Source: Antedon mediterranea (taxonomy: Eukaryota; Echinodermata; Crinoidea; Comatulida; Antedonidae). From it: a stretch of 64,000 nucleotides of DNA. This document shows positions 23,401 through 34,300 of this stretch, piece after piece. The notes under the pieces are model-generated. The model saw only the letters and a list, made by a program, of their open reading frames with translations. It was not told the DNA's origin and made no database searches. The stretch covers positions 16,834,101 through 16,898,100 of the forward strand of contig NC_092677.1 in the NCBI RefSeq assembly GCF_964355755.1, written 5' to 3'. Position 1 is the stretch's first letter, and each line of letters opens with the position of its first letter. The translations under genes were made by a program, and so were the position numbers.

Positions 23401-26400
23401 AAAGACAATGTTTAGACATAGTTTCCAAAACCAAAACTTTTAATTTTGTTGCTGAATATGCCATTTTAATGTCACCTCGATATTCACTTTGATCAAAAAT
23501 TTGATTGGAAAAAAAAATTATTTACCTGAAAAAACTGTAATAGTCATTTGGGTTTTGGTTTAATTTATTTTGTCTTTTTATAAGTGAAAACGTTAATTTA
23601 TATTACTGATCACACGAACCACTTTGTCAGATGTAACTCAGAGATTGTATGCTCTCTTTTCTGTGCTCGTTTACACAGTTAAAATACCATATAGTTGTAA
23701 AAAGGTTGCCTAGATTGTACAGTGTAATAAATACACAATAAACAGTGTGTATGATAAAATAGCTTCCTAAATAATTGCATTTACAGGTTTAAAGTTATCT
23801 TATGAACACAGTTAAAGTCCAAGTACCCGCATAGTTGTAAAAAAGTGGCCTAGATTGACAGGATAAAAAACACTTTTATATTATTTTCAGATTAGAAACA
23901 GTGCCTTGTAGGAAATGTATTGAGCAGATCAATATAGAGGTAAATCATTTGATTGATTTTGATAAATAAAAAGTGGTAACTTCTTAGGTATAAATTGTAA
24001 TGTAAAACAATCATTTAATCAGACCTTTTCTTTGTACTTTTTTTATATACATAATAGAAAAATAACGCTTAAAAAAGAACGACGTTTCGACTCCATCATG
24101 GGGTCATGTACTTTACAGTCTATGGCAAATTACGCTTGTGTTTTATACAAATATATTAGTTTTATTAAATTACTATGTTTTATACTTCAATAAACAAATA
24201 GAAATACAAATATTAATCCTAAGAAGCCCTGTTCATCAAAAAAAATAGAAATTTTATGGATTATGTCAACAAATTTTACTGCAATTTCAAGGAGAACTGC
24301 AATAAACCATGTGTATATTAATACCTGATGAAACTTCCTAAATAATTGCATAAATAGGTTTAAAATAGGAACAAATTTAGTGACTGCAGTAGAATTACAT
24401 CAGTACAAGCATAACAACTAGCTGTCTCAATGCTTAAAACAAAACACTTTTATGAGTTGCCTATAAGAAATAATCACCTGAAATTCTACTGATAAGGATA
24501 CAACATGACTATTTTAGCTGGTAGCATACTGGTCTACTTACATAACCTTCAATTATTTTTACCATACAGTACCAGTCATAATAAATTATCCTTGAAATAC
24601 TGTAAGTGGAACTAAACGTATCTTATACTGTATACAGTATTGTTTATATCTGCCAAGATCTTCATTGTTTTCTACTCATTCACCAGCCTGTTGCCTATCC
24701 TTTGCTTACTGTATATTCCAATCCACTCAGGCAGCTCGTGTCTACCTTATTCTTACTCGTCTCCAAGTACTCTTGAGTGAGTGAGTGGCCGAGCGGTTAA
24801 GATAGTGGAACAGTAATTACGTAGCCATAACATCGGCAGGGGTTCGAGGCTCACTCACTCCATGGTTCTGGTGGTAGAACGAGTCTTCTCGGATAAGGAC
24901 TATAAACCGTAGGTCCAATGTACACATCTAGCTCGTGTGCACTTTAAAGAACCTAGTACATCTTTCGAGACGAGTAAGGGGTTACCCCGGTGTATTAGTA
25001 CAGTACATCACAGCCACTGATCACCAACTGGGCCCTCTGGGAGATCAGTCTTTGACTGAAGAGGTTACCCAGTATAAATATAAATTTCAATCAAACAAGT
25101 ACTGTACACTAACTTGTCCTAAGGAAGGGTTAGTGCCACCCAAAAGCTCTGCAATTTCTTTCATTTCAGGCTCTTTTAATTGATCGTTTAATGTACTTCT
25201 TATTAATCGTATTTGTATCTCCATTAAGATCCAGCCACTGATACCCACATCATTGTATCACTATGCCTTTATATATACACATACAGTATAGGTAGAAACC
25301 TTTGTCAAGGGGTCTAATTTCATATAATATTTGTGTTTATTAAAAGCCTCAATTCTCACATACATTACAGTACATAGTTGACATAAATAAAGTAAAAAAA
25401 ACAAGAACAACGCACATATGGAAATGATACATAATGCTGTGTAATCAACCTATAAAAATCATGTATAATAATGCAGGTAGTAATAAATTTTGCTGATAAG
25501 TTACAGTAGGTCTATAAACTATATACCATTCTTGAATTTTCTTATCCGTAATAAAAGGCCTGGCATTAAAATACACTTATAAAGTACACTTATATAATAT
25601 AAGTTGTAAAATCTCATTGTACAACCAGCTACTACTGGTAAGAGAATGTAAAGATAGATAAACTAATCATACCCCAGTATTTATATGTTTTTGTTTTCTA
25701 TATACTGGGTGACCTTTTTCAGTGCAAGACTGATCTCTCTTATAGGGCCAAATACTGAACCATAAAGGCCCATTTACACTAGGACGATAACAATCGACGA
25801 TAAACAGATAAAGATGCATTTTTGTGTGTTCATCCTATAACTATAGGATGAACATGTATGCTTCCTTTAATGAAAATGATATTTTCGCACGTCTAATCAT
25901 AATGACGTCATGATAATTGTAAAACCTATAATATCGTGACAATACAATAATTTTATTGTTTGTATTAATCATGACGTCATTTGATTGGGTTTTAAAAATA
26001 TTATTGTTATCAAAGACAGCATAAATGATTATCATATTATAGTTCTAGAACGAAAACCTTTCTAACTTTTTTGCTTTATGTAAGAAAAGTGTATGTTTAT
26101 CTGTTTATCGACGATCGTTATCTTCATAGTGGAAATGGGCCTTTATATGGCAAAGTTTTTGAACCCATACCTAAGATAATGTCTTTAAATTATTAATAAT
26201 ATATGAACTCTTTTTTTTAGAATCGTACAAATAATGGTGGAATCCAATCATGGCGAGCAAGACGATTAAAAACAGAAATGAAAAACATCAGAATGGATCC
26301 ACCAGAAGGGGTTTTAGCTGTCCCATTGACTAAGAATTGCATCCACTGGCAGGCGTCAATTATAGGTCCACCAGACAGCCCATATGAGGGCGGTATTTTC

Positions 26401-27454
26401 TATTTACACTTGCAGCTAGCTAGCAGGTATTAGATTGCTCAAATTAAAACATTTTTAACCAATCATACTCAAGGAAATTTAGTTTCCATTTTAATTTGAA
26501 AAAAAAAATTGAGAAAGAAGGCAAATTTAATTACTGAAATAAATAACAGTTTGTACTTTGTACTACTTTATTTTATGATTTTTTCCAGTTATCCTATTAA
26601 ACCACCAATTGTGCATTTTATGACCAAGATCTTTCATCCAAACATCAGTTGCCATGGTGATGTTGGCATCGACTCTTTACATCATAACTGGAGTTTAGCA
26701 TTGACAATAACAAAGGTATTACTGTGGTACTATTTTTTTTTTTTTTTAAATAGCAGAGAGCTAACTGTATAAAAGGTCTTAACTTGGAAATGTGAAAGAT
26801 GATCAGGGGAATTTACGAAAGCATGGGCAAACATGCAAGGGTGAAATCGATCTAAAGCTCTGTCTACACTATCAAACTTTAGTTTAGTTTGTGATGTGCA
26901 CATATATGGTCACGATGACATACTAATTGGTCAAATCATCCTTTTTTTTTCAAACTAGTTTGATAGGCAAGACAGAGCTTTAGGCATCAGCATTTATTGT
27001 AAACAATAGGCTTAGCGGAAAATGTTAATACGCTTTTAGGGCCAAGTAGTAAAAAGAGACCAATAACAGAGTTTCAATCTTTTGTTGAATATTTCCAAAA
27101 ATTATATCTTTTACTTTTCAGGTGCTTATTAGTGTGCAGTCATTGCTTACGGATCCTTTTACAAAAGTTTGCATGGAACCCACGATAGGTGCCTTATATG
27201 AAAACAATCGTGAAGAGTTCAACAGAATTGCACAAGATTGGACATGGCGATATGCCATGATGGACATGGTGCGACCAGACGAGTTTAATGAGATAAAAAC
27301 ACAGAGTGACAGTGATGAGAACGATGAAAGTCACGAGATGATGTATTACAGAAAATATTGCACACATCGACGACCAATAAAACCATTTGATCCGATGGAG
27401 TTGCTTATTAGTGAGGATAACGTGATAGGGAATGCTGGTGGCCCGGCTGACTGA
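20492..27454 (+). CDS. morgue: Morgue homologue: zinc finger, F-box and catalytically dead E2-variant protein, complete, 428 aa
   Basis: Eight coding exons join with matching phases: 20492-20530, 21143-21271, 22609-22816, 23076-23271, 23891-23939, 26221-26426, 26589-26715, 27122-27454. The protein has a CxxC-CxxC zinc finger (Cys17, 20, 33, 36), an acidic linker and an F-box starting LPNEVLEKIFSYLDD (residues 122-136). A CRKC motif follows, then a ubiquitin-conjugating fold (about 210-360) with YEGGIFYLHL, the HPN motif (292-294) and a WSLALTITK block. The residue eight after the HPN Asn, where active E2s have Cys, is Gly302. This combination is the hallmark of Drosophila Morgue, an SCF-type ubiquitin-pathway protein that promotes turnover of DIAP1 in cell death. 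By family it should bind Skp1 through the F-box; the substrate here is unknown. The tail after the E2 fold is acidic (SDSDENDESHE). Confidence 0.9.
24775..25095 (+). mobile_element. tRNA-derived SINE, copy 1 (morgue intron 5)
   Basis: The head has a tRNA-like A box (TGGCCGAGCGGTTAAG) and B box (GGGGTTCGAGGC) with ends GAGTGAG and CTCACTC that can pair as an acceptor stem. The pattern is that of a Ser/Leu-type tRNA. A non-tRNA body follows (CCATGGTTCTGGTGGTAGAA, GGATAAGGACTATAAACC, TTCGAGACGAGTAAGGGG). A second copy sits at 39790. Orientation is plus, same as the host gene. The 3' limit is approximate. Confidence 0.75.
25765..26143. mobile_element. TA-flanked TIR element (MITE), 379 bp
   Basis: AAGGCCCATTTACACTA... 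on the left and the reverse complement of the right end (AAGGCCCATTTCCACTATG...) form inverted repeats of about 50 nt, flanked by TA. The arms include GATAAACAGATAAA. Internally there is a perfect palindrome GTTCATCCTATA/TATAGGATGAAC (25829-25854) and two TGACGTCA sites. It has no coding capacity and lies in morgue intron 5. Its tips resemble those of the element at 57866. Confidence 0.7.
26855..26980. mobile_element. Short TA-flanked MITE, 126 bp
   Basis: The ends AAGCTCTGTCT / AGACAGAGCTT are inverted and flanked by TA; next to them are ATCAAACTTTAG and the matching CTAGTTTGAT. The internal words GTGCACATATATGG and GATGACATACTA recur in related copies near 34600, 38650 and 45550. It sits in morgue intron 7. 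Confidence 0.65.
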
Positions 27455-28129
27455 ATTGGTATGGCCCGGCTGGCTGAATTGGTATTCCCCTTGCCAGAGC
27501 CGCCTTAAATTTTGCAATTTTCATGTGAACTCTTGGCCGGCTCGTAAACAATCATGTTATTGTTTAATCAAATAATAAAAAGATCCGATATTATTACAAA
27601 TTTGATTCACATTATGGTGCAAATGTAAGTTTGGACATAGAACACAAGCATCATTTTATCTGAACTGTTGCTTGTTTGGTCAAATTAGTGGGAACCAAGC
27701 CTAGTAGATTTTTACTTTGCTATAGCAGATTATTAAAAATAAACATTGTTTTCTGCTTTAATTACAAACACAATTGTATTATAGAATTTGTTTTAATGAA
27801 GAAACAAATTTATATTAAAAGGTGCAATAATAATAATTTTCTTTTTAAGTATACAAGTATGTTTGTAAGTAATCATTATATTAAATTAAAAACTTAACTT
27901 GCATTTTGTAGAAAAAGAAAATAAAATACTTAATTTCAATAAAACAAAACCAGTTGTTTGTTAAATTATTTAATCACACTGCAAAGAAATATTCTTGTTG
28001 GAAAAACCTTAGCATCAATAGATTGTAGGGTGTGTGCTGGTGAAAAATTTAAAATGGGTTGAAAATACTTTTCTGGGTCATTTCCTCAAAGAGGTGGAGA
28101 TCCCAATCGTTATGAACCAATTGAGATAT
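27455..28129. other. 3' flank of the morgue-type gene
   Basis: A short direct repeat of the stop-codon region (GGCCCGGCTGACTGAATTGGT then GGCCCGGCTGGCTGAATTGGT, 27440-27483) follows the stop. AATAAA-type polyadenylation candidates occur at about 27571 and 27939. The frames at 27676 and 28034 are not convincing. No gene seen. Confidence 0.5.
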
Positions 28130-28499
28130 TATAGTTTATTACACCTAATTGTGTTCTTGCAATTTGATTGGTTAATAAACATTGCATGTCATTGGGAATT
28201 AGCCCTACCTAATGAAAAAGTGATATCTGATGGTGATAATTAAAGCGCATTTAACTTTTTGTAAACATTTTTCGGATTTTTGACACGCTGATCATGTTTG
28301 AATCAACTTGTGCGCACCCACCGTCTATCTGTTTGAAGTTTAGAGTACTGCCTTTTTTAATGGCCTAGCATTTGTCAATGATTTACGATGGATAAATTGA
28401 ATAAAAGTAGGCGTGTTATAAAACAAATAATGAATGTTTTGTATTACTCATAATATTCTCACCATCCAACTCATAAACATTCATTATTTGTATAACATT
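28130..28499. repeat. Non-coding dispersed repeat with a fold-back end, copy in plus orientation
   Basis: From TATTACACCTAATTG through CAATTTGATTGGTTAAT to the palindromic tip ATAAAACAAATAATGAATG ... CATTCATTATTTGTATAAC (28418-28497), this block matches the reverse complement of 40445-40800. Shared words include AAAGTGATATCT and GGATAAATTGAATAAAAGTAG. It has no coding capacity. It belongs to the same palindromic family as 35486-35660. Confidence 0.6.
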
Positions 28500-28612
28500 A
28501 AACTAGAAATTATAGATATATTACCATAATTTGAAAATGGTTTTGGAATGTAGTTTTTAGACTGCAAAAGGCCAACAAGAAAAGAAATGACTTTACTCTT
28601 CATTGTAGTCCT

Positions 28613-29144
28613 GAACAGGGAGATAAGCGTCCCTGCCCACTGATGAGTTTGAACAGGGAGATAAGCGCCCCTGCCCACTGATGAGTTTGAACAGGGAGAT
28701 ATGCGCCCCTGCCCACTGATGAGTTTGAACAGGGAGATAAGCGCCCCTGCCCACTGATGAGTTTGAACAGGGAGATAAGCGCCCCTGCCCACTGATGAGT
28801 TTGAACAGGGAGATAAGCACCCCTGCCCACTGATGAGTTTGAACAGGGAGATAAGCGCCCCTGCCCACTGATGAGTTTGAACAGGGAGATAAGCACCCCT
28901 GCCCACTGATGAGTTTGAACAGGGAGATAAGCACCCCTGCCCACTGATGAGTTTGAACAGGGAGATAAGCGCCCCTGCCCACTGATGAGTTTGAACAGGG
29001 AGATAAGCGCCCCTGCCCACTGATGAGTTTGAACAGGGAGATAAGCACCCCTGCCCACTGATGAGTTTGAACAGGGAGATAAGCGCCCCTGCCCACTGAT
29101 GAGTTTGAACAGGGAGATAAGCGCCCCTGCCCACTGATGAGTTT
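28613..29144. repeat. 38-bp minisatellite, 14 tandem copies
   Basis: Fourteen uninterrupted units (14 x 38 = 532 bp) of GAACAGGGAGATAAGCGCCC followed by CTGCCCACTGATGAGTTT. Copies differ mainly by G/A at one site (AAGCG or AAGCA), with single changes in the first unit and in the third (ATATGCG). As 38 is not a multiple of three and the unit lacks stops on the minus strand, all three minus-strand frames stay open. These are repeat artefacts, not genes. There are no spacers, so it is not a CRISPR-like array. Confidence 0.95.
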
Positions 29145-29640
29145 CAGGATCCCTTTGACCCGGAGGGAGAGTACCTGTCAGGGTCCCTACCTAGGGTTAC
29201 AGGTCTCAGGTTTTTAGTTTTTTTAATTAATTAGTGTTCCATTCCATGACCTTCTCATCAAAATTAATTTCTCTCATTGTTGTGCTATGTCAACATAATG
29301 TCAATGACGGCAAAATGTCCCCAATAATGGGGATAGCTATGCAAACAAGTAACAAGTAAGTAAGCTGATCATAACAGAAAACTCCATGTAGCTGTGAATA
29401 GAAGCTCAAATGCAATATGGAGGACTAACCAATGGACAGACAGATCATAGTAGTGGGCAAACTTATGCTTAGAATGTTGTCCTATGACAGGAAAAATTCA
29501 CAATAAAACAATGTCTAAGTATTTAATGTTAAAAAACAGTGCTGTGTTTGTCTTATCAGTATCATGAATATGGCTCTATCACCATAATATTATTGATAAT
29601 TAAATGGTTTATCCATGTCATGTGATTACATATCATGTTT

Positions 29641-29858
29641 AATTTTCATTTCATTTCATTTATTTCGTCTCACATAATTATAACAAAAAATAACAAACAA
29701 AAGAGAGAGACAGGATTCCCAAAAGCGAACTAAATCAAACTATCAAGTGGGTCTCCAAAGCAAAACATAATCCAACAATAAAATACAAAATTACAACATT
29801 AAAAACAACGTGAAGATTAAAAAGTACAAAATATCTATACAAAAGTTACCCTAGACAA

Positions 29859-29900
<42 letters not shown>

Positions 29901-30926
29901 TGTTATTATTATCACAGATATCAAATGAAGTTTCAATTTTTCGTGGATTAATGGCCGATAGTTGTAAAAGAATAAAAGGAAATATTTTGCTTAATAAAAC
30001 AGTTTAATTTATTAATAAATAAGCCTAAGTTAATCGGGAGCGTATTTCTAAGATCCTGAGGCAACCTATCCCATGAGCGTTGAAACTGCTTAAACGTAGA
30101 ACATTTAGAATTGTCCTACCAAACTTGTGAACAAATCTTAGATCATTGTCACGTCTGAGGTTAAACTGAAGAAAATCAAAAATTTTAAAATTATATTTGT
30201 TATAGAGACATTTGGAAACAAAGAAAATCAAAAGGTAATTTATACGACCATCAAAGGACGGAAGACCAAGAACTCTAAGTCTCTGCTCATAAGACAGGGT
30301 GCCCCAGGATTTAGGTATACAAACCCTGGTCATGCGGCGTTGAACCTCTCTAATGATTCAATCTCTCCCTTTCGATACGGAAACCACGCCGGCATCCCAT
30401 ACTCCATAATAGGTCTAACAAGAGCATTAAAAAGCTTCGGGATAACGATGTGGTTTCATGATAAACCCCAGAAGCCTGGACGCCTTAGCCTTAACATTTG
30501 CGACATGGGTACCCATTCAAGCTTGTGTGTAAAGGTAATCCCAATATATTTAAAACACTCCACCCTCTCAATAACGTTCTCCCCAATTAGATAATTGATT
30601 GCACTGTTCTTAAGTTTGGCTGATCTAGTAAACCGTATGTGCTTACATTTAATAGGATTAAGCGGTAATTTATTAAGAACACTCCAATTATAAATTTCGT
30701 TTATGTCGTTCTGCAATGCAGCACTATCTTCGGTAGATCTTATTGCCCTGTAGACAGCTACATCGTCGGCATAAAGTAAAATATTCGATTCAATGGAGGA
30801 GGACAAGTCTAAAGTAAATACATTAAACAAAACCGGGCCTAGTACACTACCTTGTGGGACTCCCGAGGAGACAGGACAACTGTATGACAGGGCACCCCTA
30901 AACGCAACTCTTTGAGACCTACCCAA
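29641..30926 (-). pseudogene. Non-LTR retrotransposon with reverse transcriptase, 5'-truncated and frameshifted
   Basis: The minus strand encodes the C-terminal half of a reverse transcriptase: SSGVPQGSVLGPVLF (the GVPQGS block), LLYADDVAVYR (catalytic YADD), NKLPLNPIKCK and FKYIGITF. A frame change near 30470 leads to the rest of ORF2, ending at 30025 (RMTRVCIPKSWGTLSYEQRL). The 3' end carries the same AAATG-type tail as the relic at 18.4 kb (TTTCATTTCATTTCATTT on plus, 29643-29660). The upstream border near 30926 is abrupt. The order of motifs fits CR1/L2/Jockey-like elements; the exact clade is undecided. Not functional. Confidence 0.88.
29860..29912. repeat. (ATT)n microsatellite
   Basis: About 13 ATT units followed by imperfect TGTTATTATTATC, inside the 3' non-coding part of the adjoining retrotransposon relic. 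Confidence 0.9.
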
Positions 30927-31179
30927 TAAAAAAAGAGTGTGTCATTCAGTATTAGTTACAACTACAACTGATTGTAAAAGTGGACATGTGATAATGAATG
31001 GTACAGTACTTTTTTCAGCCTTTTGAACAAAATGTTAATAATATTCTGAAATTCTATGTTGTCCAAAATCAACATGTAGTGTGCACTGTCTATAACTTTT
31101 ACTTCACGTACAAATTTGGAGCACGACATTGCCTTTTATAATGATGGAAGCAGCGGATTGAGTGTGCTTTAGAACAAAT

Positions 31180-31394
31180 AATCACCCATGTACTTAACAC
31201 TCTTGTCAACAGTCAATAGTCTCCCTTTTCAACTCATAAACATTCATTGTTTTTAAACTAAAAGGGATTGTTCAGCGAGTACAGGTGGACCTGCAATCTG
31301 TAATACAGATTCTTTTTGGAGACAATCACACCAGGATGAAGAAAACCAGGGTGAAGACATAGCTTAATTGACGAAGGTAATACACTGTTAAATT
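31180..31394. repeat. Dispersed repeat abutting the NDUFAF6 stop codon
   Basis: The words AACTCATAAACATTCATT, GATTGTTCAGCGAG and TTGACGAAGGTAATACACTG (ending at the stop codon of NDUFAF6) recur in the same order at 53150-53337. The NDUFAF6 3' UTR is thus largely or wholly repeat-derived. Confidence 0.5.
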
Positions 31395-34300
31395 TTAATA
31401 AGTCTTTCTTTTGTGTTGTAACCAAAGTCTTACAGGTAGCATGTGATTCCTTCTCTGTAATTTGGGATCAAATACATCAAAGTCCACTTTCTGTATTGCA
31501 GTGAGAAAGTCATGCATTGGAAGTGTTACTAAAAAGGCAGGTAAAGCTTCTTTGGGAACGTCCTTACGGAATGACCGTGCCTGGAATAAAATGAATACAC
31601 ATTGATAATATGAGAGATTATTATGTAAATTTACTACAATTATACTAGGAGGACATATGTTAAAAACAGAATAAGAAAGAAAATGGTACAGAACAATGAC
31701 GATACACTTCAGCTTCAGTTCTCTCCAATGATAGCATGCGAATAGAACAATTAGCAACGATAGAGAAATAAGATGATATAAAGGATGTAATGAAAAGGAC
31801 AATGATGAGGATATAAACAAAGATGATGATGACGACAATAACAAAAACAAGGAAAATTAATAAAAGGAAAAACTATGAGAACCATGATGTTAATGAAAAG
31901 TAAAGGAATAATAATGATGATAATAAAGAATGATGGTATAGACAATGATAATGATAAAGAAAATGACAAGGAAAAGGGTGATAGCAATTATGATAATGAA
32001 AATGATTAAAAGAAAGAACTATGGAAACAATGATAATAAGGAATAGATGATAGAGACAATAACGATGATGAGGATGATGATGATGATAAAGAATAGATGG
32101 TATATGATGATGATGATGATGATGATGAAGAAAATGATTAAAATGACAATGGAGAAGGATAATGAAACACAGTACAGTAGTTGAATTAAATAAAAAATTG
32201 GTAAAGGAGAATAAAGATAAAGAAAAGGAGTATGGTAACATTAACAAGGATGATGAGTTTATATACAGAACTTACAGTTTCAAGATGGGCGTTGGCTCTG
32301 CTTGCTATCTCAAACATTACATCTTTAGCAGGTTGTTCCATTTTACCTCTAATCAAATCTTCCTGTGAAACTTTATGCTGTAAAAAAAACATTGCTATTT
32401 ATCTATTTCAATTTTATTTAGAAAGAATAACCTTTCCAACTGAACCCACAGGCTGACATCCAGCAGTAGGCCTACTATTACTATGTCAAGAGATAGGTAT
32501 AGATGGTTTATGTAGAATTTTGTCAAGGCGCTGTGGGTGTTACAGTACAGTAACTGTATTGTCAATGAATCATAATGATTGGTTCCAACTAGAGGCACAA
32601 CACAAGGTTGTAAGTGCAACATAAATTATTTTACCAATCACAAGTGATGGATTTTGTCATAAATTTTCCTGTGTTGTGTCTACCAAGCTTAAACAGGCAC
32701 CATACAATTCACCAATACACTTTTGATTTGATAACCAAAGAAAGTTTTGAATAATATAAAACATATTTTTAGGGTCCTGCGTGGAACTCTAGTATGGTGT
32801 AACCTCTGCTTGTCATAAACCTGACTGTGAACTCAGGGCATATTGTTTAAACCATGGAACAAGTGTATAAACCTGTGCCGACAATGTTACTATGAAGTTT
32901 TGACATCCTTGCCTTAACCACTCAGAAATCAACTTGAAATTAACCTTTTTCCTTATACCACAACATCTAGCCACTTTTATGAAAAATATAAAAAATGCAT
33001 TAACTGCACTGTCATGAGTCATATTTGTGGGTAGGAACAAATAGAACAACACTAGGCTTCTTTTTTTTTATTCTAATTTAAACAGAACATAAACTAACCT
33101 TGCTTGTTATCTCCATTGGTAGAAGTACATTTCGTCTCTGTGCATGAAATGGTACAGAACGTAACAACGTGACAAGGCCTTGGGCACGTCCTATATGGCT
33201 TGCAGCATGATCTGCATGTAGATCTTGGACACCTAAAGGTAACAATAAATTTAAATTATGTTAATACTGTAAACATAATTATTAGAATGTTTTTTGATAG
33301 ATTGTTGCTAGTCCAATATTATATAAATATTGATTTTCAGATCAAATGAGTAAGAATAAGGTAAGGTAAGAAATATGCTTGTTGGAAAAACAATAGTGTT
33401 CATAGCAAATCGCATCAATCGATTGTAGGGGTGTATATAAAACAAATAATGAATGTTTTGTATTATTCATGAAATATTCTCTACCATCCAACTCTTGGAC
33501 ATATAATTAATAGAACGTTTTTTGATAGAATGTTGCTAGTCCAATATTATATAAATATTTATTTTCAGATCAAATAAGGTAAAAAACCTAAACATGTATG
33601 TTTTTTTTAATTTTATAATCCAATTAAGATATTATAATTAAAATATGTAAATTTATTATAAAAAACTTACTTACCTAATGATTCTAGTATAAGGTAAAGA
33701 ATACTTGATGATGTGTTTTCTGCATGTTCCTCTGCTGACTCCAGTGTTTGAAATGGCCTATCATCAATTGTTTCTTCCTTTATACATAATTTATAAATGA
33801 AAATTGATATTACTATATATTATATTTTGGCTGCAATGTTTGTTTTCTGCTAATCTTGTTTTGATTGCTTTTTATAGACATTTTTATGCTTTTGTTTTTA
33901 TTTCTTATGAAAGAGTATGTTAAATTGTTGTAATGGCCTTTATCAACATCCTCGATTTATGGATTCCTATTTGCCTTGAATTATTTTGTATGTTTTATGC
34001 TTAATATTTGAAAGAAAATAAAGATAATGAGATGCATATATTTTTTCTATTATTTTCTATTTTAGATATTTATTTAGGCCTACTGTATAGTACATTAAAT
34101 TGCATTAACTTAGAAAAAAGACAATTTGGAAATTAGATTGCTTCTGTACTTGGTCTAAAAATAAGTAAATGTATTGTACTAAACTTTCTAAATATATTTT
34201 GAATGAATTTATTATATAGATTTACCTTGTTTTTTTTTGTACGTATATTCTATAATCAAACCATCATTGTTGCTTTGCACTGTTTGTTGTGAATGAAGAA

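Noticed and set aside
24060-24125. Possible Penelope-like element remnant (reverse complement contains GGAGTCGAAACGTCG)
   Set aside because: This short word is reminiscent of such elements, but no reverse transcriptase or endonuclease sequence accompanies it.
24779-24859. Functional tRNA gene (Ser/Leu type)
   Set aside because: The head is followed by a SINE body and has a degenerate second copy at 39790. I could not derive a clean anticodon arm.
28484-29134. Three overlapping minus-strand frames of 152-216 residues
   Set aside because: All three frames of the same 38-bp minisatellite are open at once, which is a repeat property and not coding.
28613-29144. CRISPR-like array
   Set aside because: Units are directly adjacent with no spacers, and the genome is clearly animal. 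The other tandem arrays (18, 20, 21, 22, 75 bp) fail for the same reason.
31751-32247. His/Phe/Ser-rich minus-strand frames of 78-151 residues
   Set aside because: Low-complexity translation of a GAT/GAA-biased tract within NDUFAF6 intron 6. The only real coding part is exon 7 at 31395-31580.
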